A DNA stretch of 6,727 nt, taken from contig JAJPZF010000225.1 of NCBI GenBank assembly GCA_021204545.1, positions 1 through 6,727 on the forward strand, written 5' to 3'. This document shows, piece by piece, positions 1 to 5,074 of the stretch. The stretch comes from Prevotellaceae bacterium. GTDB lineage: Bacteria; Bacteroidota; Bacteroidia; Bacteroidales; Bacteroidaceae. The position numbers and the translations under genes are program-made. The notes beneath the pieces were generated by a model, which was given only the letters and a program-made list of their open reading frames with translations, searched no databases and was not told the DNA's origin. Every line of letters starts with the position of its first letter. The stretch's first letter is position 1.

Positions 1-71
1 TGAGAGAATTATCAGGTGAGTATATTAATATGTCTCCCTGTGGCTCTCGACGGGGCAGACAAAAGGAGAGG

Positions 72-121
72 TTGGACAGATGGACATCCATTATGCGCAT
101 AGGGAATGTCCAAATGTCCAA
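72..121. repeat. 50-bp interrupted palindrome beyond the helicase 3' end
   Basis: Read directly, the sequence is symmetric about position 96.5. TTGGACA (72-78) and TGGACAT (81-87) on the left mirror ATGTCCA (106-112) and TGTCCAA (115-121) on the right, around a perfect core ATGCGCAT (93-100). By hand count, 20 of 25 positions pair as Watson-Crick and one more as G-T. It lies about 150 nt past the stop of the minus-strand helicase. Neither side has a strong T-tract directly abutting the stem, so it is not a classic terminator. It could be a protein-binding site, a cruciform, or a 3' UTR stabilising hairpin. Function is unknown. Confidence 0.6.
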
Positions 122-146
122 GTGGCCAAGTGGCAAACCGGCAAAC
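105..146. repeat. Degenerate 8-bp-period tandem repeat
   Basis: Five consecutive 8-mers run without gaps: AATGTCCA, AATGTCCA, AGTGGCCA, AGTGGCAA and ACCGGCAA, followed by a trailing AC. Each unit changes by up to three bases from its neighbour, like a decaying or stepwise-diverging microsatellite. The first two units are also the right arm of the palindrome at 72-121. It lies in non-coding DNA beyond the helicase gene. My impression is that 8-nt-period arrays of this flavour occur between genes in Prevotella and Bacteroides; that is from memory and not verified. Confidence 0.6.
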
Positions 147-269
147 TCCGCCCCCCCTGCTGCTGCCCTGCGAAAGAAGACCGCCCTGCGCAGTGAGGCG
201 ACTTGGCGCGCAGACCCTGCGTATAGAGGTTGCAGAGCTGTGAAGCTTGCAGCCTCAGTGCCTTGCCGC

Positions 270-1715
270 TCACTCCGCCAGGTCGCCCTCCGCCTCAGTC
301 TGCGCCTTGGGCCAGTTGACAAGGTATATGCGCTCCGTGGCGCGGGTGAAGGCGGTGTAGAGCCAGCGCAGATACTCGGGCGTGAGCATCTCGGGGCTGA
401 CGTAGCCCTGATCGATGTAGACATGCTGCCACTGCCCGCCCTGCGCCTTGTGGCAGGTGACGGCGTAGGCGAACTTCACCTGCAGGGCGTTGTAGTAAGG
501 GTCTTCCTTTATCTTCTGCATCTGTTTGCGGCGGCTCTTCGTCTCGGCATAGTCGGCCCAGACGTTGTCGAAGAGCTGCTGCTGCCGCTCGCGGGGGAGC
601 GCCGGGGCCTCGGCCTGCAGGGTGTCGAGCAGCAGGGTGAGGGTCATCTCGCAGTCGTCGTAGTCGGGGAAGCTCACTGTGGCGTCGCAGAAGCGGAAGC
701 CGTAGAGCTCGCGCTCATTCCACACGCGCAGCACCCTCGCCACGTCGCCGTTGGCGATGAACTCCATACTCCGCTCGCGGAGCCGCTCCGTCCAATAGTA
801 GTTGTTCTTCGCCACGATGAGCTGGTCGCCGCTGACAAGCTCCTCCTGGTGGTCCAGTATGCGGGCGCGTATGCCATTATTATATATATTGGCCCTCTTG
901 TTGCTGCGGGTCACGACGATGGTCTGGTCCGCGCCGCACTGATAGTAGCTGTCCTCCAGCGCCTCTATCAGCTCAGAGCCGGGCGTCAGCCGCACGTCCG
1001 CGAAGCCGCGGGCGCGTATCGAGGGGAAGCCTGCGGACTGCCCCTCCTGAAGAAGACGGCGCAGCGAGGTGGCGTTCCACAGTATGCCCGATTGCTCCGC
1101 CTGCCTCACCACCTCCGTCAGGCTGGCTGTCTCCACGCTTAAGCCGTACGCCCTGAGCTTCCCGGGGTTGAGAGCCGGGCTTAGCTCCTCGCCCACGGGC
1201 GGCAGCTGCGCCGTGTCCCCCACGAGCATAAGGCGGCAGCCGGGCCCCGAATAGACAAAGTCCACAAGGTCGTCGAGCAGGCGCCCCGAGCCGAACAGTC
1301 CACCAGACAAGCCCTCGTTGGCAATCATCGAGGCCTCGTCCACTATGAAGAGGGCGTGCCTCTTGCGGTTGAAGCCAGGCACAAAGTTGGCGGCATCGGG
1401 AGACAGTCCCTTTTGGCGATAGATACACCTGTGGATGGTGGAGGCGGAAGAGCCGCTGTAGAGCGAGAACACCTTGGCTGCCCTGCCCGTGGGGGCGAGC
1501 AGCACGCAGGGAGTCTCCAGCTCTCGCAAAGCCCTGACCAGCGCGCCCAGCAGAGACGTCTTGCCCGTGCCGGCGTAACCGGTGAGCAGGAAGCAGCTTC
1601 TCGCCTCCTCACCCGTGAGGAAAGCGGATAGAGACCGGGCCGCCTCAGCCTGCTGCGGGGTGGGCTCGTGGGGGAAGTTGCGCAGGACCAGGGCGGCCAA
1701 AGTGCCTTTTGTCAT
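270..1715 (-). CDS. RecD-like superfamily 1 DNA helicase (AAA family ATPase)
   Basis: A 481-residue protein predicted to couple ATP hydrolysis to DNA unwinding in the cytoplasm, probably in repair or recombination. Visible motifs in order: a Q-like TPQQ near residue 19; Walker A GYAGTGKT at 46-53; motif Ia LLAPTGRAAKVF at 72-83; Walker B VDEASM at 125-130; motif III LVGDTAQLPPV at 164-174; IVVTRSNKRAN at 266-276; a UvrD-like C-terminal motif TCHKAQGGQW at 420-429; and arginine-finger motif YTAFTRATERIYLV at 453-466. It lacks the extra N-terminal domains of full RecD2, and its length suits the compact Bacteroidales helicase. The ATG at 1713-1715 fits, with Walker A at the expected place; I see no Shine-Dalgarno. 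It is divergent from the 1820 gene and shares a 104-bp promoter region with it. The family call is firm. The exact pathway is not, so I give no symbol. Confidence 0.93.
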   Translation of the reverse strand: MTKGTLAALVLRNFPHEPTPQQAEAARSLSAFLTGEEARSCFLLTGYAGTGKTSLLGALVRALRELETPCVLLAPTGRAAKVFSLYSGSSASTIHRCIYRQKGLSPDAANFVPGFNRKRHALFIVDEASMIANEGLSGGLFGSGRLLDDLVDFVYSGPGCRLMLVGDTAQLPPVGEELSPALNPGKLRAYGLSVETASLTEVVRQAEQSGILWNATSLRRLLQEGQSAGFPSIRARGFADVRLTPGSELIEALEDSYYQCGADQTIVVTRSNKRANIYNNGIRARILDHQEELVSGDQLIVAKNNYYWTERLRERSMEFIANGDVARVLRVWNERELYGFRFCDATVSFPDYDDCEMTLTLLLDTLQAEAPALPRERQQQLFDNVWADYAETKSRRKQMQKIKEDPYYNALQVKFAYAVTCHKAQGGQWQHVYIDQGYVSPEMLTPEYLRWLYTAFTRATERIYLVNWPKAQTEAEGDLAE

Positions 1716-1767
1716 CGCTCAAAGAGAAAAAAACGCGGAAAAGGTGGGAACTATCAATTATTTGCCT

Positions 1768-1775
1768 TACTTTTG
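1768..1775 (+). promoter_or_regulatory. Bacteroidota -7 box for the 1820-3718 gene cluster
   Basis: TACTTTTG at 1768-1775 matches TAnnTTTG exactly. It follows a TTTGCC run (1761-1766), a context common in Bacteroidales promoters. No clear TTG is seen at the usual -33 distance (about 1745). The start would fall near 1782, leaving a leader of about 38 nt that is rich in A and has no Shine-Dalgarno, as is usual in the phylum. It faces the minus-strand -7 box at 1781-1788. Confidence 0.6.
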
Positions 1776-1780
1776 TGGCA

Positions 1781-1788
1781 CAAATGTA
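1781..1788 (-). promoter_or_regulatory. Bacteroidota -7 box for the helicase gene
   Basis: On the minus strand positions 1788-1781 read TACATTTG, an exact match to the Bacteroidota sigma-ABfr -7 consensus TAnnTTTG. A TTTG lies upstream at 1808-1805 with a 16-bp spacer, a little short for the usual -33 element. Transcription would start near 1774 and give a leader of roughly 60 nt before the helicase ATG. The start site is inferred and not observed. Confidence 0.5.
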
Positions 1789-1819
1789 CAAACTAAGCTA
1801 ACAACAAAAAACAGCAACC

Positions 1820-2518
1820 ATGAAAAAGATAGTCAATGGCATTCTTTTCCTTTGCGTCCTGGCCATGCTGTTCATCTGCTGGCGAAGCATAGCAGACCAA
1901 CAGCAGTTCGACAAGGACGTGGCACAACACGAGGCGGACGTCAAGGCCCGCCTGCTTGAGATACGCGACGCCGAGGAGGCGTACAAGTCGGTGAAGAACG
2001 AGTACTGCGGCGACTGGGACTCGCTCATCGCCTTCATCAACGAGGGAGCAATCCCCCTTATCCGCAAGGAGGGAACCCTCTCCGACGACCAGATGGACGC
2101 CGGCCTTACCGAGGTCAAGGTGGCCGAGATACTGGGCCGCGGCGACCAGGCGGAGATAGCGAAGAACGGCCTCGAGGGCTTCATCAGGGACACCACGTGG
2201 GTGAGCGTCAAGGACTCGCTCTTCGGGGCGGACTATGACCCGAGCGACATCTGCTACATACCGCACTCCGACGACAAGGGAGGCGAACCACTGAAGTTCG
2301 ACCTGCTGGCGGTGTGGATAAAGACCAAGTCCGACGCCATCATCCCCGTCATGGAGTGCAGCGCGGAATACGGCACCTTCCTCGTGGGCGACAGCAAGCA
2401 GTGGGCGCGCGAGGTGGTGAACAAGACCGAGTACGCAGAGGGGCAAGGCAACTTCGGCGGCCTGAAGATAGGAGACGCGAGCCTCACCTGGAACAATAAT
2501 GCCGGCAACTGGGAGTAA
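1820..2518 (+). CDS. Membrane-anchored pilin-like hypothetical protein
   Basis: A 232-residue protein of unknown function. Residues 4-21 form one hydrophobic segment after MKK, so it is probably a single-pass inner-membrane protein with a periplasmic body. Residues 25-60 look like a long amphipathic helix, leading into a RDAEEAYKSVKNEYCGDWDSL stretch (49-69). This resembles the region of type IV pilins and pseudopilins where the N-terminal helix meets the globular domain. No prepilin peptidase site (G/A before FxxxE) is visible, so normal pilin processing is not supported. It has three cysteines after the membrane segment (63, 145, 180). The C-terminus ends NNNAGNWE, which I recall in Bacteroides relatives, from memory. 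The ATG at 1820 has an A-rich leader. It overlaps the DUF3822 start by 20 nt, suggesting coupled translation. The gene is real; the pilin resemblance is inference. Confidence 0.85.
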   Translation: MKKIVNGILFLCVLAMLFICWRSIADQQQFDKDVAQHEADVKARLLEIRDAEEAYKSVKNEYCGDWDSLIAFINEGAIPLIRKEGTLSDDQMDAGLTEVKVAEILGRGDQAEIAKNGLEGFIRDTTWVSVKDSLFGADYDPSDICYIPHSDDKGGEPLKFDLLAVWIKTKSDAIIPVMECSAEYGTFLVGDSKQWAREVVNKTEYAEGQGNFGGLKIGDASLTWNNNAGNWE

Positions 2519-3179
2519 ATCCCTCGCCGACAACATACTGTCCATCCGCGCCGGCGCGGATGGATTTTCTTTTTGCGGCCTTCAGGGCTGGAAGCACATC
2601 GAGGAGGGGGAGCTGAGGAGACTGCTCAAGTCCGACTACAGGCAGGTGCGCCTGCTCAGCGACTATCCCTCCACCTTCATCCCGCTGGACGAGTACCGCG
2701 CCGAACACGAGGAGGTCATCTACCGCCTGACCTTCGGCGAGGGCTCGCTTAAGGGGCTAAGTCTCCGCCACGAGGCTCTGCCGCCCCTCGACGTGGTGGC
2801 GCTCTACCCCGTCTCGCCCGGGGCCAGGGACACGCTGCTGAGCCACTTCCCCGACACCACGGTGCATGGCTTCTACGCCCAGACCCTGCTCGAGTGCCAC
2901 GCCAGCGAGAGGCGCGAGGCAATGGCCTCGGCGGGCTCACGCCTCTACGTCTCGACAGAGGGCAGCCTGCTCTTCGTCTGCGCCTTCAGCGGACAGACGC
3001 TCGCCTTCGCCAACACCTTCAACGCCACCGCCACAGCCGACCGCCTCTACTTCGCACTCTCCGCCTGGAGGCAGCTCCGAATGGAAGAGGGGAAGGACAC
3101 ACTCCTGCTGCTGGGCAACGACAGCGAGCTCCGACAAGGGCTGCAACGCTTCATCCCAAACCTCAGATGCGTGTCGTAG
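2499..3179 (+). CDS. DUF3822 family protein (short form)
   Basis: A 226-residue protein recognised as DUF3822 from the N-terminal LSIRAGADGFSF pattern (14-25) and the C-terminal block around GQTLAFANTFNATATADRLY (165-184) followed by ALSAWRQLRMEEGKDTLLLLG. Family members are, from memory, about 260-280 residues; the shortage here appears to be in the first half. The alternating beta pattern and a late LLLLGNDSELRQGL segment recall actin-like (PilM/EpsL-type) folds, but this is inference and no nucleotide-binding motif is clear. Biochemical function is unknown. No signal peptide or membrane segment is visible. The ATG at 2499 lies inside the upstream gene (20-nt overlap), and the stop overlaps rsmD by 13 nt. 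A terminator-like hairpin sits within codons 15-26. All ten phenylalanine codons outside that element are TTC, while the two inside it are TTT. Confidence 0.85.
   Translation: MPATGSKSLADNILSIRAGADGFSFCGLQGWKHIEEGELRRLLKSDYRQVRLLSDYPSTFIPLDEYRAEHEEVIYRLTFGEGSLKGLSLRHEALPPLDVVALYPVSPGARDTLLSHFPDTTVHGFYAQTLLECHASERREAMASAGSRLYVSTEGSLLFVCAFSGQTLAFANTFNATATADRLYFALSAWRQLRMEEGKDTLLLLGNDSELRQGLQRFIPNLRCVS
2541..2574 (+). terminator. Intrinsic-terminator-like hairpin inside the DUF3822 coding region
   Basis: Arms TCCATCCGCG (2541-2550) and CGCGGATGGA (2555-2564) are perfect complements around a CCGG loop, giving a 24-bp perfect palindrome. TTTTCTTTTT (2565-2574) follows immediately. The element begins 22 nt after the stop of the upstream gene, the normal place for a terminator, yet it is translated as residues 15-26 of the DUF3822 protein. 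It may end a share of transcripts after the first gene, with translation from the overlapping ATG at 2499 allowing read-through. Structure and position are seen; activity is inferred. Confidence 0.6.
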
Positions 3180-3718
3180 CGGGCAAGTACAGGGGAAGGC
3201 ACTTCCTTGTGCCACCCTCCTTCAAGGCACGCCCAACCACCGACTTCGCCAAGGAGAACCTCTTCAACGTGCTGCGAGGCTACATCGACTTCACGCAAGA
3301 GCCCACAGCCCTCGACCTCTTCGCCGGCACAGGAAGCATAACGCTCGAGCTGCTCTCAAGAGGCTGCCGGAGAGTGGTCTCGGTGGAGAAAGACCCGCGG
3401 CACTTCCAGCTCATCACCAGCTTCCTCGACAAGCTGGGCGACAACTGCTGCTACCCCGTGCGGGCAGACGTGTTCCGCCTTCTGCCCACGCTCCACGAGC
3501 AGTTCGACCTCGTCTTCGCCGACCCGCCCTACACCCTGCCCGGCCTACACAGCCTGCCCGACATCATCCGGCAGCACCAGCTGCTCACCCCACAAGGCAT
3601 ACTCGCCCTCGAACACGGCAAGGCCGACGACTTCCGCGCAAACCCCTCGCTCGTCGACACGCGCCAGTACGGCAGCGTGCACTTCTCCCTCTTCCGCTTC
3701 CCCAAGGACACAGCCTGA
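3167..3718 (+). CDS. rsmD: 16S rRNA (guanine(966)-N(2))-methyltransferase RsmD
   Basis: A 183-residue cytoplasmic enzyme predicted to methylate N2 of G966 in 16S rRNA using S-adenosylmethionine during 30S assembly. Landmarks: an N-terminal MRVVAGKYRGR typical of the family; RPTTDFAKENLFN at 22-34, matching the RPTTDRVRETLFN segment of the E. coli enzyme; SAM-binding motif I DLFAGTGS at 50-57; the acidic motif II residue in VEKD at 73-76; and the catalytic DPPY tetrad at 119-122. The length is close to the E. coli protein (198). The reading frame stays open upstream to 2894, but the ATG at 3167 places the family N-terminus exactly and overlaps the DUF3822 stop by 13 nt, so it is probably translationally coupled. 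Expression likely depends on the promoter near 1768 and on read-through of the hairpin at 2541-2574. Confidence 0.95.
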   Translation: MRVVAGKYRGRHFLVPPSFKARPTTDFAKENLFNVLRGYIDFTQEPTALDLFAGTGSITLELLSRGCRRVVSVEKDPRHFQLITSFLDKLGDNCCYPVRADVFRLLPTLHEQFDLVFADPPYTLPGLHSLPDIIRQHQLLTPQGILALEHGKADDFRANPSLVDTRQYGSVHFSLFRFPKDTA

Positions 3719-3742
3719 GCCCAGCCCCGCAGCCGCGCCGAC

Positions 3743-3780
3743 TTTCCCGCCCGACCGCGCATTCTTTTCCCCCCGACCGC
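3743..3780. repeat. Short imperfect direct repeat
   Basis: TTTCCCGCCCGACCGC at 3743-3758 is repeated as TTTCCCCCCGACCGC at 3766-3780, differing by one missing G. The copies lie 23 bp apart in the non-coding stretch between rsmD and the rhaD promoter. No coding or structural role is visible. It could be a pair of regulator half-sites or a small local duplication. Confidence 0.4.
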
Positions 3781-3824
3781 ACGAGACGAGAGCCCGGACA
3801 CAGCAAGTGATTCGCCGAGACACA

Positions 3825-3870
3825 GCGGGAAGGCAACAGGCCAAATGCCTGCCTTTCTTGCATTTCCCGC
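3825..3870. promoter_or_regulatory. Nested inverted repeat upstream of and overlapping the rhaD promoter
   Basis: GCGGGAA (3825-3831) pairs with TTCCCGC (3864-3870). Nested inside, CAGGC (3837-3841) pairs with GCCTG (3847-3851) across a CAAAT loop, and AAGG/CCTT (3830-3833/3852-3855) can extend that inner stem. The right part covers the putative -33 TTG of the rhaD promoter. It could be an operator for a sugar-responsive regulator, or an RNA hairpin closing the rsmD transcript, although there is no T-tract after it. The two readings cannot be separated from sequence alone. Confidence 0.4.
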
Positions 3871-3888
3871 CTAATTTGCCTAAGTTTG
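3858..3888 (+). promoter_or_regulatory. Bacteroidota promoter for rhaD-rhaM-rlmN
   Basis: A TTG at 3858-3860 and TAAGTTTG at 3881-3888 (exact TAnnTTTG) are separated by 20 bp, the spacing expected for a Bacteroidota -33/-7 pair. Transcription should begin near 3895, giving a leader of about 27 nt before the rhaD ATG. It is the only good promoter I found between rsmD and the right end of the window, so it probably serves the whole run of plus-strand genes from rhaD onward. Confidence 0.7.
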
Positions 3889-3912
3889 CAACCGCAACGA
3901 CACCTAACACAC

Positions 3913-3919
3913 AAGGAAG
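3913..3919 (+). promoter_or_regulatory. Ribosome binding site deciding the rhaD start
   Basis: AAGGAAG lies just upstream of the ATG at 3922, whereas the frame could also open at a TTG at 3886 that is inside the promoter -7 box. The Shine-Dalgarno-like sequence and the promoter position both choose 3922. Confidence 0.55.
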
Positions 3920-3921
3920 CC

Positions 3922-4737
3922 ATGAAGAATTCCATCCTCAACAACCACCCGGCCCTCAGGGCAGAGGTGGAGAAGACAGCCGAGGTGGCGGGTCTGCTCT
4001 GGCAGAAAGGCTGGGCAGAGCGCAACGGAGGCAACATCACCGTCAACGTCACCGAGCTCGTGGACGAAGACATCCGCCTGACGCCCGCCATCTCGCCCGC
4101 CGCGCCCATAGGGCAGACGCTCCCGAGCCTGCGGGGCTGCTACTTCTACTGCAAAGGCACGAACAAACGCATGCGCGACCTCGCCCGCGAGCCTATGCGG
4201 AACGGCAGCGTGATACGCATACTCGACGACTGCCAACACTACGAGATCATCGCCGACAACCCCGTGCGCCCCACAAGCGAGCTGCCGGCGCACCTCACCA
4301 TCCACAACTACCTCCTCCAGAAAGGCAGCCCCTACAGGGCAACCCTCCACACACACCCCATAGAGCTCGTCGCCCTGACGCACAGCCGCCAGTGGCTGGA
4401 GAAGGACAAGGCCACACGCATGCTCTGGAGCATGATACCAGAGACGAAGGCCTTCTGCCCACGGGGGCTCGGCATAGTGCCTTATATGCTCCCCGGGAGC
4501 AACGAGCTGGCCCAGGCGACGCTCAAGACCATCGACGAGGACTACGACGTGGTGATGTGGGAGAAGCACGGCGTGTTCGCCACCGACGTTGACGCCATGC
4601 AGGCGTTCGACCAAGTGGACGTGCTGAACAAAAGCGCCCTCATCTACATACAAAGCCTCTCTATGGGCTTCACCCCAGAGGGCATGACCGACGAGCAGAT
4701 GCAGGAAATGACAAAGGCATTCAACCTACCCAAATAA
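3922..4737 (+). CDS. rhaD: Rhamnulose-1-phosphate aldolase
   Basis: A 271-residue class II (zinc) aldolase that cleaves L-rhamnulose 1-phosphate to dihydroxyacetone phosphate and L-lactaldehyde, the last specific step of L-rhamnose catabolism in the cytoplasm. The length matches E. coli RhaD (274). Visible residues: an N-terminal ERNGGNITVN phosphate-binding type loop (33-42); E120 in PTSELPAHLTIHNYL, equivalent to the catalytic Glu117; H143 and H145 in LHTHPIEL; and H216 in MWEKHGVFATD. The three histidines correspond to the zinc ligands His141, His143 and His212. The start at 3922 has a Shine-Dalgarno-like AAGGAAG and sits 33 nt after the -7 box. rhaM follows after 12 nt, which supports rhamnulose rather than fuculose phosphate as substrate. 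The isomerase, kinase and transporter genes usual in rhamnose clusters are not in this window. Confidence 0.95.
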   Translation: MKNSILNNHPALRAEVEKTAEVAGLLWQKGWAERNGGNITVNVTELVDEDIRLTPAISPAAPIGQTLPSLRGCYFYCKGTNKRMRDLAREPMRNGSVIRILDDCQHYEIIADNPVRPTSELPAHLTIHNYLLQKGSPYRATLHTHPIELVALTHSRQWLEKDKATRMLWSMIPETKAFCPRGLGIVPYMLPGSNELAQATLKTIDEDYDVVMWEKHGVFATDVDAMQAFDQVDVLNKSALIYIQSLSMGFTPEGMTDEQMQEMTKAFNLPK

Positions 4738-4749
4738 ACAAGCATAACG

Positions 4750-5070
4750 ATGAAAAGGTTCGCATTCAAGATGTTCCTCAAGCCCGGCTGCGAGAAGGAA
4801 TATGAGAAACGCCACGCGGCCCTCTGGCCTGAGCTGAGGAAGCAGATCAAGGACTCGGGCGTGAGCAACTACAGCATCTACTGGGACAAGGACACGAACA
4901 TACTGTTCGGCTACCAGGAGATAAGCGACGGGGCCGCCAACACTCAGGACGCCTCCGCCGCCGACGAGACAACGCTCAAGTGGTGGGAGTATATGAAAGA
5001 CCTCATGGACACCAACCCCGACAACAGTCCCGTCTCGATTCCCATACAGGAGGTGTTCCATCTCGACTGA
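4750..5070 (+). CDS. rhaM: L-rhamnose mutarotase
   Basis: A 106-residue cytoplasmic enzyme that interconverts the alpha and beta anomers of L-rhamnose, supplying the anomer used by rhamnose isomerase. It aligns over its whole length with E. coli RhaM (104 residues, from memory). KRHAALWPEL (20-29) carries the catalytic His at residue 22; NYSIYWDKDTNILFGY follows at 40-55; KWWEYM at 77-82 has the paired tryptophans that line the sugar pocket; and NPDNSPV at 89-95 precedes the C-terminal QEVFHLD signature. It lies 12 nt after rhaD and 4 nt before the longer rlmN start, so it is almost certainly co-transcribed. There is no clear Shine-Dalgarno before its ATG, and the leader is A-rich as expected in Bacteroidota. 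Confidence 0.95.
   Translation: MKRFAFKMFLKPGCEKEYEKRHAALWPELRKQIKDSGVSNYSIYWDKDTNILFGYQEISDGAANTQDASAADETTLKWWEYMKDLMDTNPDNSPVSIPIQEVFHLD
5048..5055 (+). promoter_or_regulatory. Strong Shine-Dalgarno-like AGGAGGTG in the end of rhaM
   Basis: AGGAGGTG lies within the last codons of rhaM (encoding part of QEVF). It is 19 nt from the TTG at 5075 and about 50 nt from the ATG at 5105, both poorly spaced; only an in-frame ATC at 5060 is ideally placed. The match may simply follow from the conserved protein sequence, so a ribosome-loading role is uncertain. Confidence 0.3.
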
Positions 5071-5074
5071 TCCC

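Noticed and set aside
105..146. CRISPR-like array
   Set aside because: Units are 8 bp and contiguous with no spacers, and no cas genes are present.
1..269. Possible tRNA, small RNA or gene end at the left edge
   Set aside because: I found no cloverleaf, no CCA end and no supported reading frame; only the palindrome, the 8-mer array and a 10-bp ATATTAATAT palindrome (22-31) of no clear meaning.
91..273. 60-residue minus-strand frame whose GTG overlaps the helicase stop
   Set aside because: The GTGA overlap looks like coupling, but the product is compositionally random, runs through the palindrome and 8-mer array, and has no recognisable motif.
30..1142. 370-residue open frame on the plus strand opposite the helicase
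   Set aside because: It is antisense to a helicase with all motifs intact. Its composition is low-complexity (Leu, Val, Ala, Gly rich), as expected from the complement of GC-rich coding DNA, and no domain is recognisable.
1793..2545. 250-residue minus-strand frame opposite the 1820 gene
   Set aside because: It is antisense to a gene with a membrane segment and a matching start and leader, and has the Leu/Val-rich look of a complement frame.
2894..3166. N-terminal extension of RsmD in the open frame
   Set aside because: The 91 extra residues are Arg-rich shadow sequence inside DUF3822. The family N-terminus MRVVAGKYRGR begins exactly at 3167.
3886..3921. Earlier TTG start for rhaD
   Set aside because: The TTG is part of the promoter -7 box and upstream of the expected transcript start. 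The ATG at 3922 has a ribosome binding site and matches family length.
3807..4592. 261-residue plus-strand frame overlapping rhaD
   Set aside because: It is rich in Arg, His and Pro with no motif, in another frame of a clear rhaD; it is a GC-bias shadow.
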